From Dugong dugon (lineage: Eukaryota; Chordata; Mammalia; Sirenia; Dugongidae), in the NCBI GenBank assembly GCA_030035585.1, contig CM057465.1:1091501-1155500 (forward strand): DNA of 64,000 bases, written 5' to 3'. The notes under the pieces are model-generated. The model saw nothing but the letters and a program-made list of their open reading frames with translations, had not been told where the DNA came from and ran no database searches. Each line of letters starts with the position of its first letter. Position 1 is the first letter of the stretch. A program made the translations under genes and the position numbers. Positions 10,301-20,584 of this stretch are shown here, one piece after another.

Positions 10301-10530
10301 GGAGCTGAGAGAATAACTCCATCAGCAGGGACTGGCCTTGTGATTCTAGAACAGCCGGAGGAACTGAACTGCAGATAGGCACATAACGTATATCCAGAGC
10401 GTGTGGTGGGAGCAGGGTCCCTCTCTCCTTCCTCCTGGCTGAGAAGTCCCCAGACGGAACCTTACTGAGTCTGAATAGATTGTGAAAAGTTGATCTACTA
10501 TTTTGCAAATTCTAATAGTTACGGTTTTTG

Positions 10531-11121
10531 TGATGGATTTAATCGCATCCCCCGAAAATGTGTATCAACTTGGTAGGCCATGATTCCCAGTATTGTGTGG
10601 TTGTTCACCGTTTTGTGAGTTGATGTGATTATCCTACGTGTTGTAAATACTAATCTCTATGATATTTATGAGGCAGGATTAGAGGCAGTTATGTTAATGG
10701 GGCAGGATTAGGTTATGTTAAAGAGGATTAGGATGGGAAGCGACACCCTTACTGAGGTCACAGCCCTGACCCCATAAGGAGAGTTTCCCTGGGGAGAGGT
10801 CTGCAACACCTTTTATCGTACAAGAGATGAAAGGAGAGAGAAGCGAGCAGAGAGAAGGGACCTCATGTCACCAGGAAAGAAGTGCCAGGAGCAGAGTGTG
10901 TCCTTTGGACCTGGGGTCCCTGTGCTGAGGAGCTCCTAGACCAGGGGATGATTGATGACAAGGATCTTCCCTCAGAGCCGACACAGAGAGAACGCCTTCC
11001 CTGGAGCTGGTGCCCTGAATTCAGACTTTTAGCCTCCTAAACTGTGACAGAATAAACTTCTGTTTGTTGAAGCCACCCACCTGTGGTCTTTCTGTTACAG
11101 CAGCACTACATGATTAAGGCA
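10531..11121 (+). mobile_element. MaLR/MLT1-type LTR, about 590 bp
   Basis: It runs from GTGATGGATTTAATCGCATC to CTACATGATTAAGGC and carries all blocks of the subfamily: AGGCCATGATTCCCAGTATT, AGGTCACAGCCCTGACCCC, CCGACACAGAGAGAACGCC and an AATAAACTTCTG signal near 11051. This is one of the most complete LTRs of this group in the window. Solitary, fossil. Confidence 0.85.
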
Positions 11122-11199
11122 GTTTTGATGCAAAAAATTACCCAACTACCTCAGTGGACTAGATCACATATTGAAGAACTGGGGATTATATTCAAGAGC

Positions 11200-11275
11200 C
11201 TAAACATTTCATATAGGGTTGCTATGAGTCAGAATTGACTCGATGGGAACAGCTACGGGGAAACATTTAGCAAAA
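11200..11275 (+). mobile_element. AfroSINE tail fragment
   Basis: TAGGGTTGCTATGAGTCAGA followed by ATTGACTCGATGGGAACAG is the AfroSINE 3' tail. The head is missing. Confidence 0.75.
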
Positions 11276-11582
11276 AATGAGTTTTTCTGGCGATTCCTTA
11301 GCCTTTGTTTTCTGAAGCAGCAGAGGCGGTCTCCAGAGGCATGCCGCAGAGCTCTGTGCTGCTCATTGCTGTTTGGCTGAAGGTGTGCTGAGCTTATGGG
11401 AGCTGATGAAGCTGGAGTGCACTGATACACAGAGAACAAACCTAGGATTCAGGAGACCTAGGCAGCGTTAGTGGTGAAAGGGAGTTCTAACCCATGGGAG
11501 CCCGGGGCAGGGGTACTTGGAGAGGCAGCAAGTGTGAGTGTTGAGTGTTGAGCTCTGGGGCCACGTGGCTTCCCGGGGGGAT

Positions 11583-11815
11583 TTCCAGTGTGATCTACAC
11601 AAGTTGCTTAACCCCTTATGCCTCAGTTTCTTCATCTGTAAATTGGAGACATTGGAAACCACCCCTCAGGGTTGCTTTGAAGGTCAGATGGGGGAAATAG
11701 CACCTCATGTCTCAGTTTCTTCATCTGTAAACTGGGGACATTAGAAGCTCCCAGGGTTGCTTTGAGGCTCAGTTGAGGAAATACATGTAGACCTCAAACG
11801 CAGAGCCTGACACGT
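11583..11815 (+). mobile_element. MIR SINE with an internal tandem duplication
   Basis: AAGTTGCTTAACCCCTTATG and TCAGTTTCTTCATCTGTAAA are MIR core blocks. The second block and what follows occur twice, at 11623 and 11712 (period 89 bp), each followed by GGGTTGCTTTGA. This is an old mammalian SINE that later gained a local duplication. Confidence 0.8.
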
Positions 11816-11889
11816 GGGAGGGCTGACACGCAGGCAGTCTGCACTTAGCACTGCACTGCAGGACTGCAAAAATGGCCCAAACCAAGCCA

Positions 11890-12350
11890 TCAGTAGGTTC
11901 CAGGACCCTTAAAATTTTTTGTTAAAACATTAAAAACTATCTTACTGTTGGTTATAATGCATAAGGAAATGAAAAAAATGTAGTAAGGCTCACGTTTTGT
12001 GTACTGTAATTTAAAACATTGGGGACACTGGAAGTTAGTGTTTTGCTTCTTTATCAATAACTTATCAAGAGCAGTTGGAACAGCGTCTGCCTTCCTCTCG
12101 TCAGATAACTCAGGATATGAAGTGAGCAGCTCTTCTATGCCTTGGAGAGTTGTCATACTTTTTTCTAAGTTTGGATCAACTTCCTACAGCTTAACCTTTG
12201 CACTTTCTATATTGTGAAATATCGCGGAGGGTTCCTTTCATTTTTTTCTTTGGCTGGGTCACTTCCTCTGGGACGTCTTTGTCCTTTTCATCATGACAAT
12301 TTTCCTCACTTGTGTCAGGAAGTTCTCCTTCACTGGGTTCCTCTGGCTTC
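11890..12350 (-). pseudogene. Possible retropseudogene fragment, source gene not recognised
   Basis: The minus strand encodes protein-like, compositionally normal sequence in two adjacent frames. The first part (about 12350-12191) reads KPEEPSEGELPDTSEENC and then the lysine-rich stretch TQPKKKMKGTLRDISQYRK. The second part (from about 12190) reads EVDPNLEKSMTTLQGIEELL and then SYPELSDERKADAVPTALDK. Joining them requires one frameshift near KCKG, and a TAG codon precedes EVDPN, so the copy is not functional. An acidic segment followed by a helical C-terminal domain suggests a nuclear protein, but I do not recognise the parent. No intron or poly-A tail is visible. A domesticated or decayed DNA-transposon protein is an alternative. 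The first residues of the longer frame (12351-12388) come from an adjacent RTE fragment. Confidence 0.4.
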
Positions 12351-12356
12351 GAGTCT

Positions 12357-12420
12357 TGTTGGGTGCCGTGGGGTTGGCTAAAACTCATGCAACCCTATGT
12401 GCAACAGAATGCTGGTGATC
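12357..12420 (-). mobile_element. RTE 3'-end fragment
   Basis: TTGTTGGGTGCCGTGGGGTT and AACCCTATGTGCAACAGAAT are the reverse complement of the RTE 3' terminus. Confidence 0.7.
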
Positions 12421-12439
12421 CTTGGTGTCCTCTGATGCT

Positions 12440-12682
12440 CACAGATGTGTCTGCCTCCGTCCTCACATAATGTCCGTCTCCTATGTGTGGGAATCTCCTT
12501 TGATCAGACCCCACACAGAAGGGATGAAGATGAGGACCCACCCTACTCTGGAATGACCCCGTTTGCCTCAACAGATCACAAAAGAATGACCCTATTTCCA
12601 GACAAGGTCACAGTCACAGGTACAGGGTTAGGGTTTCAATGTGTTTTTTGGAAGGACACAGTTCCATCTAACAGACCACTGT
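12440..12682 (-). mobile_element. MLT1-type LTR fragment
   Basis: AGAATGACCCTATTTCCAGA, CAAGGTCACAGTCACAGGTA and GGAAGGACACAGTTCCATCT are reverse-complement MLT1 5' blocks. Old broken solitary fragment. Confidence 0.7.
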
Positions 12683-14790
12683 ACTAGCTGTGATTTCCAC
12701 TGGCCGTAGAGGATTCAGACTCAGCCTCACCTGGGGTGGACTCATCAGGGGCTGATGGACTACATATCCGTAGGAGGAGCCAGAAGAGGGCAGGGCTGCC
12801 TCCTGGGTTTTCTGGCACACACACTGCTGAAGGGTGATGGGGAGTGGCTTAGACAGCATTGTGTGCAGAGCTGGCTCTCAGGAGTGGTGCGGGAGGCCTC
12901 TGCCAGTCTGGGCCCGCTCCCAGGGAAAGGTACTAACTAGCTAATCATGATTCTGATGGGGAGCACTCCTTCTGGAAAGTTTACAGCCATGCAGATGAGC
13001 TCGAATTACAGATTGCCACTTGGGCATTCTGTCTCTGGTAAGAAGGAAAGACAGATCATCCAGTTGTCTCTCTGGAGCTCCCCAGCGCTGCACGAGGAAG
13101 GTGATGGTTGGTGGCTTTTATGTGATTTGCATCTGGTGGGTTTTCATCAACGTTTCTCTCGTTTGAGGGGATGCCTTTGGGAGCAGGGACTTTGGGAATG
13201 CGTGCAGGGGTCACACTGGCCCTGCCCTAGGAGGATACCCTTTGGTGTGGGCCACCAGGCCTCAGGATGGGGTGATTGGATGCAAAGTGGACCAGGGGGC
13301 AGGTGACCGGGAGGCGTGACGAGCAGAAAGTGTATGGGACTGCCCTGGTGCTGGGTCTCCATCCCACGTCAGCAGTACAGGCCCTACGTGCAGAGGGGAG
13401 GGGGCCCAGGAAGGCCTCCTGAGGGGACACGTGGACCCTGAACATGGGGGCAGAGGGTGGGCTGCCCGGCCCTGAGTGGGGCCTGGGAAGGAGGGATGGA
13501 GCCTGGGAGTGACCGAGCCATCCCCGCCCCACACATGCCAGCAGATGAGACCTTCTGCTTCTCTTCTGGGAACAGTAGTACAAACTCATTGCTGGTAAGT
13601 TGGAAAATGCTGACATGCATGAACAAGAAAAGCCTTTCCTCTAGGCAATAGTTTGCTTTTTAAATGATTGAACGTTTATGAATAAGCATGTTTAATTTTT
13701 TTGTAATAAGATCCAGCATCTTCCCCTGCTTGGGCTTCATCAGTGCTTTTTCAGCTCTGACTTCCAGCAGCCACGGGGACTTCCCATCTGCGCCATCAGC
13801 TCCCAGCGATGACGCTGGCGGTGTCTTCCTGTGTCCTCATCTTTTTCTGTTTTCTTTTTGGATTCATTGTTTATAGACTTTAAAAAAACAAAACAAAACT
13901 CCACAGAACCTGGTGCTGTGACTGGCTGGGCTCCTCCTGCGTTTGTCCTGCCATCTAGGGGGCAGCGGCCCCAGGTGACCAGGACCAGCCCCAACCTGGC
14001 TACTGAACCGCCAGGACAACTATCTCTGGGCTCCCTCTCCTCCCTCACACCGAGCCTCTTCCCAAAACTACCTGCACCCCTCCCACCTGCAGCCTCAAGC
14101 TGTGGCTGGGCTGACCCCCACCCCTCAGCCTTGTGCCTCCTTCAGTTTCTCAAGAATGCAGGTGGACTGGAGCAGAGCCGCCACAGGGAGCTCATACTAT
14201 CCCCATAAACCATGGCCTGACAGATGTCAATACGCTGAGAGATGGAGGTGTCGTTCAGACGCCGGCCCATTTAGATGAAAATGTCTAATTGGGAAAACTT
14301 CGCGGCTTAGAAAAGATGGCCAGACAATCTCAAAACAATTTATTGAGAAATTAATTCTGAGGAACAGTTTACCCAAGGGGGTTGGAGCTTAAAGTTTTGT
14401 TTTCAATTTATCCCAACCCCAAAGCCTTGCGCCTGAGTGAGGGGTTGTGGGGGAAGGGGGGGCCCTGCCTCGGCTCACACGTGACACCTCCTACGACTCT
14501 CCATCTTGGTCCCCAGGCGGCTCCCCCCTCTTGTTCCATATTGTAGTAACTGGGGCCACCCCAAGCAGCCCTAAGCCCCCAGTGCCTGCTTCTAATGGCT
14601 CCCAGAGCCCTGCTGACTTCTCTCTGTCCGTCTCTGTTCTAAGTTTCAATGCCGAAAACCTCTCCCTGTCCTTCTTGCAGGAGCACTTGGAGTCTCCTCA
14701 TAAGCCCTGTGCCTGGGTCCCCGGAACCACTCCAGCATCTCCTGTGGTCTGTCACCTTGCCCCTGGCACACCCAGCAGGGTTCAGACTGC
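12683..14790. other. Mostly unique sequence, no gene seen
   Basis: GC-rich up to 13560. An AT-rich patch follows at 13620-13740, and another at 14260-14400. Frames up to about 136 codons (14447-14857) are proline/serine-rich, unrecognised and matched by antisense frames. No exon call is justified. Confidence 0.4.
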
Positions 14791-14935
14791 CATCGAGAGC
14801 TGTGTGACCTTGGCCAGGTTACCTGACTTCTCTGTGCTTCGTCTGTGTTGGTTGTGAGTGGGTGAGGAGGATAACAGGGCTGGGCTTGCAGAGCTGGGTG
14901 AGGGGTAAGCACAGTTAGAGCAAACTGCTCAGAAT
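14790..14935 (+). mobile_element. MIR SINE fragment
   Basis: GAGCTGTGTGACCTTGGCCA followed by GGTTACCTGACTTCTCTGTG is the MIR 5'/core block. The rest decays quickly. Confidence 0.65.
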
Positions 14936-15005
14936 GTGGAAGAAACGTGGGCTGTTACATGATGAACATATGAGCATGGACCTAAAGCCACGTGCCACCA
15001 CCTCC

Positions 15006-15449
15006 TTGTCACTGTGTCACACTGTGGCGGTGTGCATGCTGCTGTGCCGCTGGAAGCTATGCCACAGGTATTTCATATACTAGCAGGGTCACTCATGGTG
15101 AACAGGTTTCAGTGGAGCTTCCAGACTAAGACAGACTAGGAAGAAAGACCTGGTGATCTGCTTGCAAAAATCAGCCAATGAAAACTTTATGGATCACAAG
15201 AGAACATTGCCCAAACTACTTGCTTTGGACCTGCTGTCAGGAGGGATCGATTGCTGAAGGAGGCCATCGTGTCTGGAGAAGCAGAGGGCCTGCAAGGGCA
15301 AGGGAGGCCCTTGGTGAGGTGGATTGGCATAATAGCTGTAATGATGGCCATGCCAGCAATTGTGGGAATGACGTGGGAAGAAGTAACGTTTTGTTCTGCT
15401 GTACATGGGGTTGCTGTGAGTCATAGCTGACTTGGCGGCAGCTAACAAC
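15006..15449 (+). mobile_element. Internally deleted RTE derivative
   Basis: It starts with an RTE 5'-untranslated block (GCTGGAAGCTATGCCACAGG, then AGACTAAGACAGACTAGGAA and GACCTGGTGATCTGCTTG). It jumps near 15205 to the RTE C-terminal/3' region (CTGCTGTCAGGAGGGATCGA) and ends in GCAGCTAACAACAACC. It lacks the endonuclease and nearly all of the reverse transcriptase, so it could only have moved using RTE enzymes in trans. It may equally be a deletion after insertion. Confidence 0.75.
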
Positions 15450-15614
15450 AACCGAGCCCCCGGGGCTGCCGTGAGCTTACTCAGCTGATGGGTGGAGAGG
15501 GGCTAGGGCTGGGGCCGGGGACAGTCCCAGGGGTCCGACAGCTCTGGGCTCCCAGCTCACCTGGAGCTAGCAGTGGTGCCTGGTCCCTGTTCCCAGCGTT
15601 ACGGACATGGAGGG

Positions 15615-15860
15615 CTGCCTTCCCATCCTGGCTAAGCCCTCCTGCAGCCTCTGGGGAATGATAAAGAGAAAACATGCTCTTGGCCTGGCTTTGTTAGATC
15701 AAGCTGCTCAGGTTGTAATTGAGCTTCTTAATAAACAGGGAAATGAAGAAAGTTTGGAAGCACTAGAGATTCAAATGAATTCTCAGTAGGTAATAAATGG
15801 AGCCATTTGGAAAAATGAAAGCGAATCTGCTCCCCAAGAGCAGTATCGTCTGGCCTTAAA
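15615..15860. promoter_or_regulatory. Unique AT-rich island, possible conserved element
   Basis: Non-repetitive sequence with smooth composition and motifs such as AGCTTCTTAATAAAC and GGTAATAAATGGAGCC in GC-rich surroundings. Function is inferred only from appearance. Confidence 0.2.
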
Positions 15861-16202
15861 CTTGGAGGGTGTTGATTTTCCCTGCTCAATGGCGGGGGCG
15901 TGCAGGATGGCCTCCCAGCCCCCTCCTACGTCCCACGACCCCCTTCGACAGAGCCAGTGCTGAATGAGACACAGGCTTGTCTGGGCTGGGGGGTCAGCCT
16001 GCTCTTGGCATAGCAGGGCATGGTGTCTGTGCCTGATGCCACATCCTGTCTGAGAGGAGGGTCAGGGGACAGGGCTGGTCTGAGCGTGATGGTTCACCCT
16101 TCCAAGAACAGAACGGCATCACTCCTGTGAGTGCTGCGGAAAGAGAAGGGCGGGGGCATGAAATGGCATCACTGAGCAGATAAGTGACTCGGGTGGGTGG
16201 GG

Positions 16203-16346
16203 AGATCTCAGGTGTAATGACTGGGGTGGAGTAGGCGGCACTAGATACCAGGTGTGGGGGCTGGGCTGGGAGGGGGAACCCAGATGTGGTGACTGGAGTG
16301 GAGGAGGGGGCACTGGGTATCAGGTGTGGGGGCTGGGCTGGGCGGG
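16203..16346 (+). repeat. 72-bp tandem duplication, 2 copies
   Basis: TGACTGGGGTGGAGTAGG at 16218 and TGACTGGAGTGGAGGAGG at 16290, each followed by GGTGTGGGGGCTGGGCTGGG. Period 72 bp, about 85-90% alike by eye. Confidence 0.85.
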
Positions 16347-16943
16347 GCTCCCAAGCACTGGCTGCTCCTGGTGATGGATGTGCATCAGGTTCAGTGTTCC
16401 CAACGAGAGGTGACATTCACTGAAATGTGGTGGCCTGAATCCCTTCAAGGAGAGGCCGCCTGCAACCCCCAAGACCCCGGCTTCAGATGCCTGACTCCAG
16501 GACCCACCAGGCCTTACGCAGCTCCCCCCCAAGTCCCCAGGCCTCAGATTGCCTGTCTCCAGCATCACCCTCAGCCTTCTGAAGCCGGCAGCTGGGCCTG
16601 TGGGCCCTGTTGGGCACCGAGTGGAGTCTTTAAACCCTGGGGCACCAGCCAGACTTGCTGTGGGCTGTGGCTTCCACACGGAGTGCAGACGTGGAACCAG
16701 CTGGAAACAAGGCGGTAAAGGGGGGAGGCAGCTTGTGTGGGCCGCTGAGGGGCGCCAGGGTGATTGAACGAAGAACAAGACACAGGTGTGCGGCTGGTGT
16801 CCTTGAGGGGCCGTACCTCGTGGTTATCAGGCTGGATGGATGGAGACCCCAGGGACTGGGGAGGCACATGTCCAGCCACCATGGGCAGGTCTTCCTGGGT
16901 GCCAGCGAGGCCCTGCTAATGGTTGGCCAGTTGGTGGCATGCA

Positions 16944-16970
16944 CTCATTCATTCATTCATTCATTCATCC
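16944..16970 (+). repeat. (ATTC)n simple repeat
   Basis: About six clean CATT/ATTC units. The unique-looking sequence after it (to about 17220) resembles an old dispersed repeat that commonly starts with such a run. Confidence 0.9.
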
Positions 16971-17370
16971 AGACAAGGCACTGGGGCTCCTGAGACAAGA
17001 CGCCTCCAGCCCCAGTCTAGTGGACGGAGCAGGCGGGTCATCCCATGTGAGGTGGCCTGCCCAATGAACACATGTAGGGACAGCTTGAGGAGGGCCTGGC
17101 ACCCAGCCAGCCCTCAGGGCACAGAAGAGCCGTTGTCAGCTAGGTACTTCCCAGTGCTGGGCTGGCCTCATGGATGGACAAGGTGGGCCTGAGCTAGGCC
17201 CTCAAGAAGGCCAGACTGCTGGAGAGGTGGGAGGGCTCTAAGGGGCCAGTCATATGGCTGCCAATGTGGCTCCCTAGGGAGCGGTGGGGTGTCTGCCTAC
17301 TCAACATGCCAGCCAGGGTTCAGACCCTGTTCTCCCACTTACAGACTAGGGGGTCCCCACCAGCCCCAGG

Positions 17371-17478
17371 GAGAAGTGAAGGGGGAGGAGGAAGAGGGGA
17401 GGAGGAAGGGGAAGGGGAAGAGGAAGGGCAGGGGGAGGAGGAGGTGAAGGGAAGGAATGGGAGGAGAACGGGAGGGGA
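17371..17478 (+). repeat. Purine-rich (GGA/GAA) tract
   Basis: Nearly all A and G over about 105 bp, for example GGAGGAGGAAGAGGGGAGGA. This is a homopurine mirror-type tract with triplex potential. Confidence 0.85.
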
Positions 17479-17514
17479 CTGCATTTCCAATCCCACCAAA
17501 ATGGCCAGGACTGC

Positions 17515-17684
17515 CTCCCTGAGGGCCCTGCCCCTCCCCCCGAGGGCCCTGCCCCTCCCCGAGGGCCCTGCCCCCCCCCCAAGGGCCCTCCCCCCCCCCC
17601 CGAGGGCCCTGCCCCCCCCAGGGCCCTGCCCCCCACCGAGGGCCCTGCCCCTCCCTGAGGGCCCTGCCTCTCCCTGAGGTTTCC
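17515..17684 (+). repeat. G/C-rich minisatellite, about 20-bp unit, 8-9 copies
   Basis: Units of GAGGGCCCTGCCCCTCCCC vary in C-run length (4 to 11 C). Each holds the palindrome GGGCCC. The minus strand presents many GGGG runs, so G-quadruplexes are likely. Frames of 96-137 codons on three readings are Pro/Gly/Arg artefacts of this block. Confidence 0.92.
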
Positions 17685-18249
17685 TGGTCCTCAGTTTCCC
17701 CATCTGGACACGTGGGGGTGAACACAAGAGCCTCCTCTGAGTCTCCAGACCCTGTTGGAAGGATGGAGGAAGGCTTGGGGAGACTCCAGATTTCTCTTTT
17801 GGGGATAAGTTGCTCCTGGCAGTGCAGGAATGGAGGGGCCCTGGAGTGGAGTTGGGGTCATGGGCTCACAGGTCTAACAGGACTTGTGAATGTGAGAAGC
17901 CTGTGGGGCGGCCGGTGGGGTCTCCAGCAGCAGATGGGGATGGGGCTCTGGAGCTCAGAGGCTGATTTGAGATTCAGGGTGTTTGTGTGATGACTGAGTG
18001 GTGATGACTGTGAACGTCTGGAGAAGGGTGACCAGTTGGGGGAGAGCAGAGATGAGGTGCCAGCAAAGGAGACAGCTGAGAGTGTGGCTGAACATGGAGA
18101 GGACAACAATCACACCTGCTCTTCAGTACTGGAGGACACTCCTGCCTCCACAGCTAGCCCCGACACTCATCTTCATGCTCCCTGGAGAAGGAAGAGGGCA
18201 CAGGAGGAATCATGAGGATGACAGCAGGAGCAGACGTCTACCGGGACCT
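17685..18249. other. Unique sequence, no gene seen
   Basis: No repeat or coding evidence recognised. Confidence 0.4.
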
Positions 18250-18425
18250 CCAAGTACTCTGCTGCATGGGGCACATGATTTGTCTCCTATAATTCTTTCC
18301 ATGATACTCAGAAGTAGGTCCTACCATTGCCTGCTACTTAGAGATGAGGACATTGGGACTTGGAGAGGTTAGGCCATTTACCCAAGGCCATCCCACTAAC
18401 AGTCAAGTGAGGGTTTGATTTCAGC
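18250..18425 (-). mobile_element. MIR SINE fragment
   Basis: The plus strand shows ACTTAGAGATGAGGACATTG followed by GGAGAGGTTAGGCCATTTAC and CCAAGGCCATCCCACTAACA, the reverse complement of the MIR core. Confidence 0.75.
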
Positions 18426-18587
18426 TCTGTCGCACTCTAGGCCTTGAGCTTCCATCCACACTCTGGTAAGATATTAAACGTAAGGGTACCCCTGAGTCTC
18501 ATTTCTCATTCCAAACTCACACCCTGCCCAGGGCTCTGTCCACGGCAAGCGATCAGTTTGTGTTTGTGGAATCAATGCGTGGTTAGC

Positions 18588-18778
18588 ATGGATGAATGGG
18601 TGGGTGGGTGGATGGATAAATGCATAGATAAATGAATTACTGAGTAAGTGGGTGGATGAATGAATGAACGGATGGGTGGATGGATAGAAGGGTGAAAAGT
18701 TCATGAATGAAGGATGACAAATGGATTGATGAATGGAAAGACAGGCAGACGGGTGGCTGGATGGTGGATGCCTGGGTG
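18588..18778 (+). repeat. Degenerate (ATGG/ATGA)n repeat
   Basis: About 190 bp of TGGATGGATGAATG-type tetranucleotides with interruptions. Minus-strand frames here read Ser/His/Pro/Ile repeats and are not coding. Confidence 0.9.
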
Positions 18779-19015
18779 GAGAAATGCCTGAATTCTTCCC
18801 CATTGCCGCTATTGATCAATATCTGGTCATCCTTCAAGACTGCACAGAGCACTCTCTTTATGATGTGTTATCTACATCCCTAACTTGATTCCACACAAGC
18901 CAAGGGAAGAGCCATTTACTGAAACAAGAACAAACAACGGCTGCCATCCGTGAAGGAAGGAAAGGATTCCAGTCATCAGCCCTTGCTCCCTCCTGTCAAG
19001 TCTCCAGAGGTCCTT

Positions 19016-19347
19016 GTGGGGCTCTCACAGGTGCCCTCACAGGTGTTGCTGAACAGAAGGTTGGAGGTTTGAGTCCACCTAGAGGTGCCTTGGAATTAAA
19101 AAAAAACCCCGTTGCTGTCGAGTGGTGACTCGCAGCGACCCTACAGGACAGAGAAGAACTGTCCCACAGGGTTTCCAAGGAGCAGCTGGTGGATTCCAGC
19201 TGCCGACATTTTAATTGGCAGCTGAGCTCGTAACCACTGCGCCACCAGGGCTCCTTGGAGGAAACGCCTAGTGATCTACTTCTGAAAAATCAGCCATTGA
19301 AAACCCTGGAGGAGCGCAGTTCTACCTTGCAACACATGGTGTGGCAG
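19016..19347 (+). mobile_element. AfroSINE (long form) split by a second AfroSINE
   Basis: The left half (GAACAGAAGGTTGGAGGTTT, then AGTCCACCTAGAGGTGCCTT) and the right half (CGCCTAGTGATCTACTTCTG, then CAGCCATTGAAAACCCTGGA) form one old plus-strand copy. The insertion point lies within its middle. Confidence 0.85.
19095..19252 (-). mobile_element. AfroSINE nested in the previous AfroSINE
   Basis: Near full-length minus-strand copy with head CCCTGGTGGCGCAGTGGTTA and tail CGCTGCGAGTCACCAC. The 7-bp sequence CCTTGGA at 19088-19094 and 19253-19259 is its target duplication. Confidence 0.9.
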
Positions 19348-19639
19348 GGGTCAAGTGAACTCCAGGGCACTGGTGGAGGTGGCCTGGGTGGAGCGGCTTA
19401 GCAGGGAGTGGGTGTTTACATCTATAAAACCAGAGCCAGTGGTTGTGCTCCTCTTTGTGAGCAGATAACTTCCCATCTCAACACAAGCCACTGCCGCCTC
19501 CAACGCTGCGAGCCCGCCAATACAGCAGGGTTCTTCTACGTCCGTCTCTGAAAACAGCCCCTCAACACACACCCTACTACACGCATCCTCTCTTCTCGAT
19601 GGCCATTGGGGCCGAGGTCGGCTACACACACGAGGACCT

Positions 19640-20110
19640 ATTCAGATGAAGATTTCGCCGTAAATTAGTTCCCATTAACTGCACCCGTTGCATGTAAGCA
19701 TTTCCCGAGTCATGGCACCCGTGCTGGCGATTGTGTTTCAGCACACAGCCCGGCCTGCTTCCTTTCGTGGCGTCACTCCGGGTTATCTGGCTTGGATCTG
19801 AGCAGGGAGGTCTGTGCGGCCGCCCGGCAGGCGGGAGGTGCGTCGGCGGCTGAGCCCCTGCAGGTGGCGCTGTCTCACCGCTGTTTCGCGGGGACGCGCC
19901 ACCCGTCCACCAGCTCCAGCTTCCTCTTACACGATAATTTGCAGAATCCACTGTTGATTTAGGGATTTGGGGGAGCCTAAGTTGAAATTAAGTAAATACA
20001 TGAACCAGGGAGTCACTGTCTTTCAAATGTAAACGATCGTCGGTTAATGCCTGGGTTTTAGCTGTTTCTTAGTGGGTGGTCACTTTAATGCATTTCTCCA
20101 CCTGAGAAGA
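19640..20110. promoter_or_regulatory. Unique block with a small CpG cluster, possible regulatory region
   Basis: Non-repetitive sequence with a local CpG cluster (about 19815-19905: GCGGCCGCCCGGCAGGCGGG and GTTTCGCGGGGACGCGCC), flanked by AT-rich motifs such as AATTAGTTCCCATTAACTG. Retained CpGs in otherwise CpG-poor DNA suggest protection from methylation. There is no promoter or transcript evidence. Confidence 0.3.
19857..19870 (+). promoter_or_regulatory. Candidate CTCF site
   Basis: CCTGCAGGTGGCGC differs at one core position from the CTCF consensus CCASYAGRKGGCRS and lies inside the CpG cluster. The match is by eye only. Confidence 0.35.
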
Positions 20111-20175
20111 AAAGCGTACCTGTAGTGGCCTGGGGCGAGCAGACCGCTCAGGGGCCTGCCGCCTCGCTCTCTCCT

Positions 20176-20189
20176 GGGGGGGGGGGGGG
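20176..20189 (+). repeat. G14 homopolymer
   Basis: Fourteen consecutive G. Length may be unreliable in assembly. Confidence 0.8.
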
Positions 20190-20584
20190 CTCAGAAGCTG
20201 CCCGGCTGGGCACCTGCAGAGCCCTTGGAAGGAGAGTCTCACCTAGGGGCGACGTGGGCAGGTGTGGAGGCGCCTTCCCACACCTAGTCCTGCTTGCCTT
20301 TCTCAGGTGCTGCGCGCGAAGGGAGGAGGCAGAATGTGCTGGAAACCTGCCGTCCACGGTCCACTTCAGCCCCTGATCCCTCCGCCTCGCCCACTCGCCC
20401 ACTCCGCAGTCCTCTGGGGAGCAGAATTGGGAAGGAGACTGGCCTTCTTCAAACACCCCCTACCTCCTTCGATTTTGGTTTGAAACACGGATACAAATCC
20501 GTAATCTGGGCTGCGAGGGTTTCCTCAGCCCCTGCTTACGCTGTTCACACGTGAAATTCTCTCAGCCCTGCCCTGCACTGTTCA

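Noticed and set aside
16571-16944. Overlapping minus-strand frames near 16.6-16.9 kb
   Set aside because: Two frames on the same strand are open at once, which is a sign of GC bias and not of coding.
17264-17727. Frames of 128-137 codons rich in Pro/Gly
   Set aside because: They are produced by the 20-bp minisatellite and the purine tract; no domain outside them.
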